Source: JAFEBO01 sp036392375 (GTDB taxonomy: Bacteria; Planctomycetota; Phycisphaerae; Phycisphaerales; UBA1924). Taken from it: a stretch of DNA of 64,000 nt. Within the stretch, counting starts at the first letter, position 1. Each line of letters starts with the position of its first letter. The notes beneath the pieces were generated by a model. It was not told where the DNA came from and ran no database searches. It saw only the letters and a list, made by a program, of their open reading frames with translations. The position numbers and the translations under genes are program-made. The DNA lies in NCBI GenBank assembly GCA_036392375.1, contig DASVYC010000064.1, positions 3,429-67,428 of the forward strand, given 5' to 3'. This document shows positions 49,604 through 57,760 of the stretch, piece after piece.

Positions 49604-50896
49604 ATGAGCCTCCTCATCCGTCGCTGCCGCGCCCTCACGCTCGAACCGCCCCCCGGGCACTCCGGCCCTCGCACCGGCGGATCGTTGCGCACACTCACCA
49701 TCCAGGACAACGTCGACGTAGTGGTCCGCGCCGGCAAGGTCGAGTCCTTCGGCGAGTCGCTCACCATCCCGCCGGGTTGCCAGGTCATCGACGCCCACGG
49801 CGACCTGCTGATGCCCGGCTTTGTGGACTGCCACACCCATCTCTGCTGGGCCGGCGATCGTCTCGGCGAATGGGCTCGGCAGCTCGACGGGGTGCCCTAC
49901 CTCGACATCCTCCGCTCCGGCGGCGGCATCATGTCCACCGTCCGCGCCGTCCGCGAGACGCCGCTGCAGATCCTCACCGATCTCGTGCGCCGTCGACTCG
50001 ACACCATTCTCCGCCACGGAACCACCACCGTCGAGATCAAGTCCGGCTACGGCCTCGCGACCGACGCCGAGATCAAGATGCTCCGGGCCATCCGCGACGC
50101 AGCCGTCACCTGGCCCGGCACCGTCGTCCTGACGGCGCTGCTCGGGCACGCCATCGACCCCAACCTCGGCGCCGCCGCGTTCGTCGACCGCACCATCCGC
50201 GAGACGCTCCCCGCGGTGCACGCCGAGTTCCCCGGCATCGCCATCGATCTCTTCTGCGAGGAGGGCGCGTGGTCGCTCGCCGACGCGGTCCGCCTGCTCG
50301 AGGCGGCTCGCGAGCTCGGTCATCCCGTGCGAGCGCACGCCGACCAGTTCACCAGCAAGGGACTCGTTCCCGAGGCCGTACGCCTCGGCGCCCGCAGCGT
50401 CGATCATCTCGAACGCACCACTCCCCGCGATCTCGAACTGCTCGCCGGTTCGCAGACCTTCGGGGTCGGCCTGCCCATCACGTCGCTCAGCACCACGATG
50501 GTGGCCCACCGCCACACCGACGCCGGGCCCGCATTCACCGGGGCCACGCCGCCGATCCAGTTCGCCAACCTGCGCTCCCTCGTGGATCTCGGCGGTCGCG
50601 TCTGCATCGCCACCAACGCCAACCCCGGTTCCTCGCCCTCGTACTCCATGCCAATGGCCATCGCGCTCGCCACCCGATTCTGCGGCCTCACGCCCGAAGA
50701 GGCGATCTCCGCGGCGACCATCAACCCGGCGCTGCTCCTGGGCTTCAAGGATCGCGGCGTCATCGCCCCGGGAAAACGCGCCGACCTCATCCTGCTCCGG
50801 CACACCGACCCACGCGAACTCGCGTACGAGCTCGGCGGCGACCCGGTCCGCGGCGTGATCGTCAACGGGCAGGTGGCCCGTTACTACGCGACCTAA
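49604..50896 (+). CDS. hutI: Imidazolonepropionase
   Basis: The 430-residue amidohydrolase starts at ATG 49604. Metal and substrate motifs include MPGFVDCHTHLCWAGDR (about residues 70-86), VEIKSGYGL, RAHADQFTS and ATNANPGSSPSYS, which match HutI, the third step of histidine degradation (imidazolonepropionate to formiminoglutamate). The end VIAPGKRADLILL is general for the superfamily. No hutH, hutU or hutG is adjacent, so the pathway is either split or this enzyme acts on its own. Confidence 0.93.
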   Translation: MSLLIRRCRALTLEPPPGHSGPRTGGSLRTLTIQDNVDVVVRAGKVESFGESLTIPPGCQVIDAHGDLLMPGFVDCHTHLCWAGDRLGEWARQLDGVPYLDILRSGGGIMSTVRAVRETPLQILTDLVRRRLDTILRHGTTTVEIKSGYGLATDAEIKMLRAIRDAAVTWPGTVVLTALLGHAIDPNLGAAAFVDRTIRETLPAVHAEFPGIAIDLFCEEGAWSLADAVRLLEAARELGHPVRAHADQFTSKGLVPEAVRLGARSVDHLERTTPRDLELLAGSQTFGVGLPITSLSTTMVAHRHTDAGPAFTGATPPIQFANLRSLVDLGGRVCIATNANPGSSPSYSMPMAIALATRFCGLTPEEAISAATINPALLLGFKDRGVIAPGKRADLILLRHTDPRELAYELGGDPVRGVIVNGQVARYYAT

Positions 50897-50913
50897 ACAA
50901 CCCACGCGGTCGC

Positions 50914-51618
50914 TCAGTCCAGATCCTCGTCCTCGAATCCGGTCTCTTCGACCTTGATCTCGGTCCCGATCAGCGGCAGGCGCACCACGCCCTGCCGCGC
51001 GTCGTAGCCGCGCCACACCATCACGCCCCAGCCGATCGCGAACAGCAGCAGCAGCATCCCCGCGACGGGACGGCTGGAACGGATCGCGTCAGAAGCGTCG
51101 GCGTGCTTCTTGCCGTCGACCATCGAGAGGGCGATGAACTCGCGATGGCGGAGCGTGTGCAGCACGATCCCGACGAGGTGCACGCCGATGAGCCCGAGCA
51201 GCACATACGCCAGGATCTCGTGGAAGTCCTTGACCTGCTTGTTCCCCTGACCGAGCTGGTACCCGCTGAGCACCGACACCAGGGGCACGATCAACATCAG
51301 GAACACGAAGTACGCCGATCCCGGGTTGTGCCCCGCATGACGCGTCTCGCGCCAACGCAGCGCATCAAAGACGTACTTCGCCACCGCCTTGGGGCTGAAA
51401 GCAAACGACCAGAATCGGGCGTGCCGCGTGCCCACCAGGCCCCAGACGATCCGCAGCACGATCAGCGGCACCGCGATCAACGCCAGCACGCTGTGATACG
51501 CAAACCACGGGCTCGAGTCCTTCACGAGCAGGGAGATCGCCAGGGCACCGGCGATCAGCCCCGTCAGCATCCAGTGGAAAAGGCGGACGGGAAGATCCCA
51601 GATGAGGACGCGTGGCAT
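50914..51618 (-). CDS. Cytochrome b561-like membrane protein
   Basis: The 234-residue protein begins MPRVLIWDLPVRLFHWML, the standard start of Ni,Fe-hydrogenase/b561-type cytochrome b. Four transmembrane helices carry probable haem ligands: FHWML (H16), WFAYHSVLALI, FHEILAYVLLGLIGVHLVGIVLH. The C-terminal 40 residues are an extra helix and an acidic tail (EETGFEDEDLD). It probably passes electrons between a quinone or membrane dehydrogenase and a soluble partner. No matching partner is adjacent. Confidence 0.87.
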   Translation of the reverse strand: MPRVLIWDLPVRLFHWMLTGLIAGALAISLLVKDSSPWFAYHSVLALIAVPLIVLRIVWGLVGTRHARFWSFAFSPKAVAKYVFDALRWRETRHAGHNPGSAYFVFLMLIVPLVSVLSGYQLGQGNKQVKDFHEILAYVLLGLIGVHLVGIVLHTLRHREFIALSMVDGKKHADASDAIRSSRPVAGMLLLLFAIGWGVMVWRGYDARQGVVRLPLIGTEIKVEETGFEDEDLD

Positions 51619-51707
51619 ACTCGATTGTTCGCCCGCACCGGCGCGAGGCCAAGCACGGCGGGAGGCGTCAAGCCGAACCGACGCAGCACGACCTGCGAAC
51701 CCGATGC

Positions 51708-52661
51708 TCACCGACCCAGTTCTTCCTCCCACTCTTCGATCGTCCGAGGCCAGTCGTCCTTGAGCAGCCGCGACAGCGAGCGATCGGCGAGCACTTTCCC
51801 GCCGGTCTGGCAGGTGGCACAGTAGTTCGTTTCGTTCTCGGCGTGCACGATCCGCTGCACGGGCGAGCCGCACACCGGGCACGGACGCCCGTACCTCCCG
51901 TGGACGCTGAAGTCTGGTCGGAACGCGGTGATCTCGCCCACACCCGGAAACCGCCCGCCGAACTCGCGCTCCAGTCGCTCGCACCACATGGCCAGAACAA
52001 CGCGCGCCGATTCGTGCAGTCGCGACACCTCCGCCGCATCGAGCGCCGAGGTGAGCCGCACGGGGCTGAGCGTGGCGTGGTGCAGGATCTCATCGGAGTA
52101 CGCGTTGCCGATGCCGCTGAACGCGCGGGGGTCGGTCAGGCGGCGCTTGAGCGTGCGGTTCTCCCCTCGGAGCACACGCTCGAACGCGTCCCGCGAGCAC
52201 GTCAGCGGCTCGATCCCGCCGGGGTCCAAGGCCGCAAGCCCGGATCTTCCTCGCACCACATGCAGGGACGCACGCTTCTTGGGGCTCGCCTCGGTGAACA
52301 CCAGGGTTGCACGACCGCTGGCGGAAGCAGATCCTTCCAAGCCAGCCGCATGCTTCTCCGGTTCAAAGACAAACGCCGCCAGGTCCAACTTGCCTCGCGC
52401 CGCGACATCGCCTTCTTTCCACAACAGCCGTCCGGCGATCATGAGGTGCAGCACCAGGAAGAGGTCGCTATCCAGCCAGATCACGATCCGCTTGCCCAGC
52501 CGCTCCACGGATCGCACGCGCTTGCCCTCTGCCTCCTCCAGAGGAGGATCGAAGGTGCGGAGCAGAAACGGGCTCTTGACGCGTGCCGCACGCAGCACCG
52601 CGCCCGAGGCACGTTTCCGCAACGCGCCGCACAGAAGCTCGATGTCTGGGAGTTCGGGCAT
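51708..52661 (-). CDS. Fpg/Nei-type DNA glycosylase
   Basis: The 317-residue protein starts at 52661 with MPELPDIE, in which Pro2 is the catalytic nucleophile and Glu3 the acid. The helix-two-turn-helix segment (AFSGIGNAYSDEILHHATLSP) and the C-terminal zinc finger (CPVCGSPVQR...CATCQTG, about residues 253-277) are intact. It excises oxidised bases from DNA. Fpg versus Nei cannot be decided from motifs alone. About 40 residues after the finger form an extra tail. Confidence 0.9.
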   Translation of the reverse strand: MPELPDIELLCGALRKRASGAVLRAARVKSPFLLRTFDPPLEEAEGKRVRSVERLGKRIVIWLDSDLFLVLHLMIAGRLLWKEGDVAARGKLDLAAFVFEPEKHAAGLEGSASASGRATLVFTEASPKKRASLHVVRGRSGLAALDPGGIEPLTCSRDAFERVLRGENRTLKRRLTDPRAFSGIGNAYSDEILHHATLSPVRLTSALDAAEVSRLHESARVVLAMWCERLEREFGGRFPGVGEITAFRPDFSVHGRYGRPCPVCGSPVQRIVHAENETNYCATCQTGGKVLADRSLSRLLKDDWPRTIEEWEEELGR

Positions 52662-52781
52662 GCGCGATTCCGTCACTGATTTCCGAAATCCTGAATCGCC
52701 GGTGCGGACCGTCGGAAAGCCTGTGATCCCGAGCCGATCGCGTCGGTGTTCGGCACGATCGGTTCGGCAAGGAGTCTCACG

Positions 52782-53015
52782 ATGAAGAACCGCCGATTCT
52801 TGTCACGCTCCCTGACCGTTCTCGCGGCCGGTGCCGTGGCGCTGATGGGAGCCGCGGCCCTCGCCGCCAAGGTGCCCGAGCCGCCGCACTGCCCGGACGT
52901 CTACGCCCCCGTTCTTTGTTCCAACGGGTTCGTGTACGCCAACGGCTGTTACGCGTCGCTGAGCGGGCAGACGGATTGCGTGCCGTACAACGAGGAGCCC
53001 GGCTCGGAGTCCTGA
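52782..53015 (+). CDS. Secreted Kazal-like mini-protein 1
   Basis: The 77-residue protein starts at ATG 52782 after AAGGAG, with a signal peptide ending ALAAK. The mature ~37 residues contain CPDVYAPVLCSNGFVYANGCYASLSGQTDC, split here as CPDVYAPVLC then NGFVYANGC then SGQTDC. This follows the Kazal protease-inhibitor pattern C-P-x-x-Y-x-P-V-C-x-x-x-G-x-x-Y-x-N-x-C but with only four Cys and an extra residue before the second Cys. It is likely exported and disulfide-bonded. The first of four tandem paralogues. Confidence 0.8.
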   Translation: MKNRRFLSRSLTVLAAGAVALMGAAALAAKVPEPPHCPDVYAPVLCSNGFVYANGCYASLSGQTDCVPYNEEPGSES

Positions 53016-53315
53016 TCGCACGATCTCCGCGTCCCCGCTCACGCGGCGGCGCGGATTTCCCAGTCCCGGTCGACCGACGCGATTCCTTCTGCACACGCCG
53101 ACCCGGAATTTGTACATTACTGCTCATTTCCAACAAGCATTGCGTAATCGACATCCTTTTTCGCGCACAGCCCTTGTAAACACGGGTGCAATTGATACCG
53201 TGGCGACACCGCGGCGTTCTTCCGCGTGCGTTCTCTGCGACATCCCGACGGTCCCATGGCTCGACGCCGCCGATGGTCGGCGGCTTCTTGTGGTCCTCAT
53301 TGAGGAGTCCTGCAG
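53016..53315. other. 300-bp intergenic gap between mini-proteins 1 and 2
   Basis: No gene is supported here. An AT-richer stretch at about 53105-53200 (TTGTACATTACTGCTC; TTGTAAACACGGGTGCAATTG) is likely to hold the promoter of the next gene. No terminator of gene 1 was found. Confidence 0.35.
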
Positions 53316-53552
53316 ATGCGAAGCAATCACAAGGCCCTGTCCCTGCTTGCGCTCGTCGCCGCCGCCGGCGTGACGGTCCTCGCGACCGACACGCTCGCCG
53401 GTCGTTTGCCCGTGCCGCCGCCGAACCCACCCATCTGCCCCGACGTGTACGCGCCGGTCATCTGCGCCAACGGCGTGGTCTACCCCAATTACTGCTACGC
53501 GATCGCGTCCGGACAGAGCAACTGCGTCCCCTACGGCGACAGCCCGATCTAA
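53316..53552 (+). CDS. Secreted Kazal-like mini-protein 2
   Basis: The 78-residue protein starts at ATG 53316 after GGAG. A signal peptide (ALSLLALVAAAGVTVLATDTLAG) is followed by PPPNPPICPDVYAPVICANG, VVYPNYCYAIASGQSNC and a short tail. Four Cys are conserved as in the neighbouring copies; the Kazal-like Asn before the third Cys is Tyr here (PNYC). It ends shortly before a strong terminator, so it is a separate transcript. Confidence 0.8.
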   Translation: MRSNHKALSLLALVAAAGVTVLATDTLAGRLPVPPPNPPICPDVYAPVICANGVVYPNYCYAIASGQSNCVPYGDSPI

Positions 53553-53622
53553 CCCCGCCTTCGACGCGGCCACGCGGAAAGCCCGCGCTCGCGTCGCAAG
53601 CTTCGATTCGACAAGACCTTCC

Positions 53623-53657
53623 AGCACGAACGCGGCCGCGCGTTCGTGCTTTTTTCT
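53623..53657 (+). terminator. Terminator after Kazal-like gene 2
   Basis: AGCACGAACGCG pairs perfectly with CGCGTTCGTGCT around GCCG (12-bp stem) and is followed by TTTTTTCTT. Confidence 0.9.
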
Positions 53658-53797
53658 TCCTCGGGTGTTCACCGGGTACGGTGCCCGGAATCTGGATTGT
53701 CCCGCATCATCGACCTGCCCAAGCGTTGCCACCTGTGGTAGTCTGCGGCTTCCGGCCGTTGGCCGCGTTGGCTCGCGGTCGGTGCAAGGAGCATCCC

Positions 53798-54025
53798 ATG
53801 CAGAACTCGAAGAAGGCGCAGCTCACTTGTGTTTGTCTCGCGGCCCTCGCCGTCGTCGCAACCGCGACCTCGGCCCTCGCCGCCCGTCCGCCCAAGAACC
53901 CGCCCGCGTGCCCTGACGTCTATGCGCCCGTCATCTGCGCCGACGGCAACATCTACTCCAACGGCTGCTACGCGAGCATCGCGGGCCAGACCAACTGCGT
54001 CCCGTGGGGCGGCGACGAGTCGTAA
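53798..54025 (+). CDS. Secreted Kazal-like mini-protein 3
   Basis: The 75-residue protein starts at ATG 53798 after AAGGAGC. A signal peptide ends TATSALAA; this segment is shared almost word for word with copy 4 (VVATATSALAA). The mature part is RPPKNPPACPDVYAPVICADG, then NIYSNGC and IAGQTNC. The Kazal pattern CPDVYAPVIC...Y-S-N-x-C is the clearest of the four. It has its own upstream region and may be separately regulated. Confidence 0.8.
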   Translation: MQNSKKAQLTCVCLAALAVVATATSALAARPPKNPPACPDVYAPVICADGNIYSNGCYASIAGQTNCVPWGGDES

Positions 54026-54183
54026 TCACGCGCCATCAGACATCGCGGCCGCGGAAACGCCGCCGCGTTGATTCCCAGCACGTCGTGCCATGCCTCTCCG
54101 CTTTGCGCGATCCGCGGCGGACGACGTTGTAGTTCTCACACGCGCGTACCCACGGCTCGATCCGACCTCGCACCCAATGCGAA
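54026..54183. other. Gap after Kazal-like gene 3
   Basis: No gene was identified in this stretch. A weak GC-rich dyad (CGCGGCCGCGG...CCGCCGCG) at about 54045-54068 might be a terminator without a T-run. Confidence 0.3.
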
Positions 54184-54236
54184 GTTTGCACCGATGTTTC
54201 CGCAAACTGTTGCACAAAGTGCAAGCTCTGATAATC
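54184..54236 (+). promoter_or_regulatory. Promoter/operator of Kazal-like gene 4
   Basis: TTGCAC-AAA-GTGCAA is a perfect 6-3-6 inverted repeat at 54210-54224. A wider dyad GTTTGC (54184-54189) / GCAAAC (54202-54207) sits just upstream. GATAAT lies 14 bp after TTGCAC, at about 54230-54235. The TTGCAC/GATAAT pair suggests a promoter with a regulator binding over the -35 region. Confidence 0.5.
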
Positions 54237-54295
54237 TGATCTCCGGTGACACGCGGAGCCGCGTGGGTGTTCGCGTGGACCTGAGGAGCACAGTC

Positions 54296-54532
54296 ATGAA
54301 GAACGGAAAGAAACTGTCGGCCGCCTGTCTCGTGGTTGGTGTCGTCGCCGTCGTCGCCACCGCGACTTCGGCTCTCGCGGCGAAGCCGATCGGCGGCCTC
54401 TGCGGCCCGCGTTACTGCCTCGACGTGTGGCGTCCCGTGATCTGCCCCAACGGCCAGGTCTACAGCAACGACTGCTACGCCGCCCGCGCGTGCCAGACCA
54501 ACTGCGTGCCCTACGGCGGAAGCGCGAGCTAA
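54296..54532 (+). CDS. Secreted Kazal-like mini-protein 4
   Basis: The 78-residue protein starts at ATG 54296 after GAGGAG. Its signal peptide shares VVATATSALAAKP with copy 3. The mature part, LCGPRYCLDVWRPVICPNG then QVYSNDCYAARACQTNC, has six Cys: two extra relative to the other copies, restoring the canonical Kazal number though not obviously the canonical spacing. It is followed by a terminator. Confidence 0.8.
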   Translation: MKNGKKLSAACLVVGVVAVVATATSALAAKPIGGLCGPRYCLDVWRPVICPNGQVYSNDCYAARACQTNCVPYGGSAS

Positions 54533-54556
54533 AGCCGAACATCAGTCGATTGAACA

Positions 54557-54588
54557 AAGCCGCTGTTCGCAGCGGCTTCTTTGTTTTT
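54557..54588 (+). terminator. Terminator after Kazal-like gene 4
   Basis: AAGCCGCTG pairs with CAGCGGCTT around a TTCG tetraloop, followed by CTTTGTTTTT. Confidence 0.9.
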
Positions 54589-54613
54589 GGGAACTCCCCG
54601 GTAAACTGGGCGC

Positions 54614-55345
54614 ATGCGATTCACTCCCATCGTTGTTCTCGGGCTTACCGCCCCCGCGTTCGCGAACACCGTCACGTTCTACTCGTCGCGTGCCGCGTGG
54701 GAAGCCGTAACCATCGACCGCGTTGTTCTGGCCACCTTCAGCGAACCGGTCTGGCCGGTCAACCAGGTGCTGACGGGCGACTGGACCCTCAACGGCGTGA
54801 CCTATCGGGGCAAGGGGGGTACCCCGCAGCCCAACATCTATGTCATCAATCCGTCGCCCCTCAACGGACCAGCCCTGACCGCCAACGGCGACGAGGACAT
54901 CGACATCATCCTCGCCAATCCGGTGCGGAGCTTCGGATTCGATGTTCAAGTGAATCAATTCGGATCGGTGTTCGTGCGTGCGTTCGACGCATCGGACCGC
55001 GAGATGGGCTTCCTGGAGCTGCCGGCGAGCACGAGCGGGTTCTTCGGCATCACCGCCGTCGGCGGCGTCTCCCGCGTCAACTTCAAGTCGGTGAACGGCG
55101 CGATCGCCAACAGCCTGCTTGACGACGTCACCGGTGCGAGTGTCGTCTGCCCCGCTGATCTCAACGCCGACAACCTTGTTGACGACGCGGACTTCTCCAT
55201 CTTTGTTGTGTCGTACAACTCGCTGCTCTGCAACGACCCGCTGGTCGCCCCCGGTTGCCCGGGTGATCTGGACCTCGATGGTCTGACCAACGACGCCGAT
55301 TTCTCCCTCTTCGCTCGGGCGTACGACGAACTTCTTTGCCCGTGA
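54614..55345 (+). CDS. Secreted protein with double dockerin-like Cys-bounded C-terminal domain (copy 1)
   Basis: The 243-residue protein has a short signal peptide (MRFTPIVVLGLTAPAFA). The body is a beta-sandwich-like domain (ATFSEPVWPVNQVL; NGDEDIDIILANPVRSFGFDVQVN; FGSVFVRAFDA). The C-terminal ~65 residues carry two calcium-loop-like repeats, CPADLNADNLVDDADFSIFVVSY and CPGDLDLDGLTNDADFSLFARAY, each bounded by Cys, and the chain ends LLCP. The D-x-N/D-x-D-x-x-x-D-D-A-D-F spacing is dockerin-like. The body is clearly paralogous to the protein at 56945-57688. Confidence 0.8.
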   Translation: MRFTPIVVLGLTAPAFANTVTFYSSRAAWEAVTIDRVVLATFSEPVWPVNQVLTGDWTLNGVTYRGKGGTPQPNIYVINPSPLNGPALTANGDEDIDIILANPVRSFGFDVQVNQFGSVFVRAFDASDREMGFLELPASTSGFFGITAVGGVSRVNFKSVNGAIANSLLDDVTGASVVCPADLNADNLVDDADFSIFVVSYNSLLCNDPLVAPGCPGDLDLDGLTNDADFSLFARAYDELLCP

Positions 55346-55445
55346 AGCAGTGTTCCGCGGAATTCCGTGCGCACTCTGTTTGCGTATCTCGCCTCCTGAG
55401 ATGGGACGCGGCGCTCTCGTCGCGGCACCGCATCAGGAATTGCTC

Positions 55446-56588
55446 ATGAACACCCGGCTCGATCGTTCTTCCCTTGGTTTCGGGCTCGCGCTGTGCGGGG
55501 GCACACTGGCCGCGGCGGCTAACCCCGCCTGCCTCTCCGACGAGTTCGACAACCCCGCCACGCACACCAACTGGACCCGCATCGAGCAGGCCGAGTCGTG
55601 GCCCAACGACCCGCTGCAGACGTGGAACATCAACACCGCGACGCCGGGCTCGATGACGATGATCCCGCACACCGTCACCTGGTACCAGAACTACCGCGGG
55701 CCGCTGGTGTTCAAGCCGGTGACGGGGGACTTTGCGATCACCGCGTCGGTGCGTGCCACCGCCCGCGACGGCGTGTCGGTGCCATCGGCGCAGTTTTCTC
55801 TGGCGGGGCTCATGCTGCGCACACCGCGGGCGATCACGCCGGCGACGTGGACGCCCGGTGGCGAGAACTACGTGTTCCTGTCCACCGGCTACGGCTTTGC
55901 CAATCCGGCGCGGTTTCAGTACGAGGTGAAGACGACGATTGACGGCGACTCGCAGCTCATCCTGTCCGATGCGCCGGGACCGGAGACTGTCTTGCAGCTT
56001 GTGAAGATCGGGCCGCATGTGATTTGTCTCCGCCAGCCGCTCGGCGGCCAGTGGGTGGTGCACGCGCGGTACCGGCGCGACGACATGCCCGCGACGGTGC
56101 AGGCCGGGCTGGTGTCGTACACGGATTGGCAGAAGGTGTCGATCTTCGATCCGTTCCTGCACAACACGAGCACGCTCCATCCGCCGTTGGCTTCTGGTGT
56201 CGTCGATCCGAACCCGTTTGTGCCGTTCAATCCGGATCTGCGAGCGGAGTTCCGTTACGCGCGGTTCGCCGCCCCGGTGGTGCCCGCGGCGTTGGTCGGT
56301 GCCGATCTCTCGAACCCGGCGGCAGTCTCGGATGCGGAGCTGCTCGCGTTCCTCGGCGGTGCGCTCAACGTCGTCGGCTCGTGCAGCACCTGCCCCGCGG
56401 ATCTCAACGGCGACGGATTCGTGGACGATGCCGACTTTGTGCTCTTCGCCAGCGCGTACAACACGCTCGACTGCGCGGACCCGGCCATGCTTCCCGGCTG
56501 CCCGGCGGACCTCAACGTCGACGCGTTCGTGGATGATGCGGACTTTGTGTTGTTCGCGGGGGCGTACAACGAGTTGTTATGTCCGTGA
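55446..56588 (+). CDS. Secreted LamG/concanavalin-like protein with double dockerin-like C-terminal domain (copy 2)
   Basis: The 380-residue protein starts at ATG 55446. A signal peptide precedes a CLSDEFDNPATHTNWTRIEQAESW start, typical of DUF1349/concanavalin-like lectin or glucanase domains. FAITASVRATARDG and LAGLMLRTPR match the beta-sandwich core of that fold. The end, CPADLNGDGFVDDADFVLFASAY and CPADLNVDAFVDDADFVLFAGAY with LLCP, is the same Cys-bounded calcium-loop pair as in copies 1 and 3. It may bind carbohydrate at the surface. Confidence 0.82.
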   Translation: MNTRLDRSSLGFGLALCGGTLAAAANPACLSDEFDNPATHTNWTRIEQAESWPNDPLQTWNINTATPGSMTMIPHTVTWYQNYRGPLVFKPVTGDFAITASVRATARDGVSVPSAQFSLAGLMLRTPRAITPATWTPGGENYVFLSTGYGFANPARFQYEVKTTIDGDSQLILSDAPGPETVLQLVKIGPHVICLRQPLGGQWVVHARYRRDDMPATVQAGLVSYTDWQKVSIFDPFLHNTSTLHPPLASGVVDPNPFVPFNPDLRAEFRYARFAAPVVPAALVGADLSNPAAVSDAELLAFLGGALNVVGSCSTCPADLNGDGFVDDADFVLFASAYNTLDCADPAMLPGCPADLNVDAFVDDADFVLFAGAYNELLCP

Positions 56589-56597
56589 GGCCCGGGG

Positions 56598-56685
56598 TGC
56601 CACTGACCTTGGCTTTGCAAGGTCAGTGCTCTCCGCCACGATCAACGCGAACGCACTGACCTCGCAGAGCCGAGGTCAGTGGCAC
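56598..56685. repeat. Doublet of CACTGACC palindromes
   Basis: Hairpin 1 (56601-56628) pairs CACTGACCTT with AAGGTCAGTG. Hairpin 2 (56654-56681) pairs CACTGACCTCG with CGAGGTCAGTG. The outer ends GTGCCACTGACC and GGTCAGTGGCAC also match each other, so the element is a nested symmetric doublet of BIME/REP type. Confidence 0.8.
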
Positions 56686-56944
56686 GTGGTCAATGCCACG
56701 CTCCCCCGTGATGCGGGTTGGCGAGGTTCACCACAAGTACACTGGCCGAGCAGCGTTGCGCGGTTAGAGTGACCATGAATCGCTGATGCATCGGCGGCGG
56801 TATCGACTTGGTGTCGCCGCGATGCGATGCCGCGCGGAGCGCTGCTGCGCGAACGGATTCGTCGTACAGGACATCGGCTCCCGCGCACGCGGATGAGTGG
56901 TTCATCGCTGCGCGCCCGCCATGGACCCAGAAAAGGAATGACCC
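56686..56944. other. Gap before the third secreted dockerin-like protein
   Basis: No gene is supported in these 259 bp. A purine-rich AGAAAAGGAA just before 56945 is the ribosome site of the next gene. Confidence 0.35.
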
Positions 56945-57688
56945 ATGCAGACCGTTCCACGCGCGTTGGCCGCCGTCGCCATGTCCGCCTCATCGAGCCT
57001 CGCCGGTGCGGCGTTCTATTTCGACTACTTCCCCTGGCTGCAGCAGACCCGCGATGCACACCTCGTCTCCACGTTCAGCGCCCCGACGTGGCCGATCGGG
57101 CAGGTCATCTTCGGCGCTTGGTACGAGGGCGAGGCGAGGTTCGTCGGGCTCGCGGGCGAGCCCTCGGCGAACCTGTACGTCATGCCGGACTTCGCCTCGC
57201 CGCTGTCGGGGCCTGCGCTGTGCGCCCAAGGCATGGAGGACATCGAGATTCGTTTCGACGAGCCGGTCCGCGCTATCTCGTTTGATTACGCCGTCAGCGT
57301 GCCAGGCAATGCCCGGGCCCGGTTCATCGACGACGCCGGGCGTGTCGTCGGCGATGCGACGCTGGCCGCGGGGAGCGTTGGCGTCATCGGGTTCGTGTCC
57401 GCGGGCACGATCCGCACCGTGCGCTTCTCCGGCAGCGGGCTGAGCACTGGCGACAACTTCATCGACAACCTGTCGGTCGGCGATCACCGCTGCCCGGCCG
57501 ATCTGAACAGCGACGGCGTGGTCACCGACGCCGACTTCACGCTGTTCGCACGCCGCTACGACATCGTGGATTGCAACAACCCCAACATGGGCGGCGGGTG
57601 CGTCGGCGATCTCAACCGCGACTGGGCGGTGGATGATGCGGACTTCCAGATCTTCGCCGTGGCGTACGACAAGCTGCTGTGCGACTGA
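56945..57688 (+). CDS. Secreted protein with double dockerin-like Cys-bounded C-terminal domain (copy 3)
   Basis: The 247-residue protein starts at ATG 56945 after AAAAGGAA, with a signal peptide ending SSLAGA. The body (STFSAPTWPIGQVI; MEDIEIRFDEPVRAISFDYAVSV) is paralogous to the protein at 54614-55345. The end has CPADLNSDGVVTDADFTLFARRY and CVGDLNRDWAVDDADFQIFAVAY, closing with LLCD instead of LLCP. A strong terminator follows. Confidence 0.8.
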   Translation: MQTVPRALAAVAMSASSSLAGAAFYFDYFPWLQQTRDAHLVSTFSAPTWPIGQVIFGAWYEGEARFVGLAGEPSANLYVMPDFASPLSGPALCAQGMEDIEIRFDEPVRAISFDYAVSVPGNARARFIDDAGRVVGDATLAAGSVGVIGFVSAGTIRTVRFSGSGLSTGDNFIDNLSVGDHRCPADLNSDGVVTDADFTLFARRYDIVDCNNPNMGGGCVGDLNRDWAVDDADFQIFAVAYDKLLCD

Positions 57689-57693
57689 GCCAA

Positions 57694-57729
57694 GACACCG
57701 CGGCGGTCGGGAATGACCGCCGCGGTGTC
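57694..57729. terminator. Bidirectional terminator between convergent genes
   Basis: GACACCGCGGCGGTC pairs perfectly with GACCGCCGCGGTGTC (15-bp stem, GGGAAT loop) between the stop codons of the secreted protein and the AhpD-like gene. It lacks a strong T-run on either side. Confidence 0.8.
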
Positions 57730-57760
57730 GACAGGTTCACGGCTGATTGTGGTACGCGTG

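Noticed and set aside
52782..54532. CRISPR-like array because of four regularly spaced similar segments
   Set aside because: The similar segments are coding sequences with signal peptides and diverged bases, not identical short repeats with spacers.
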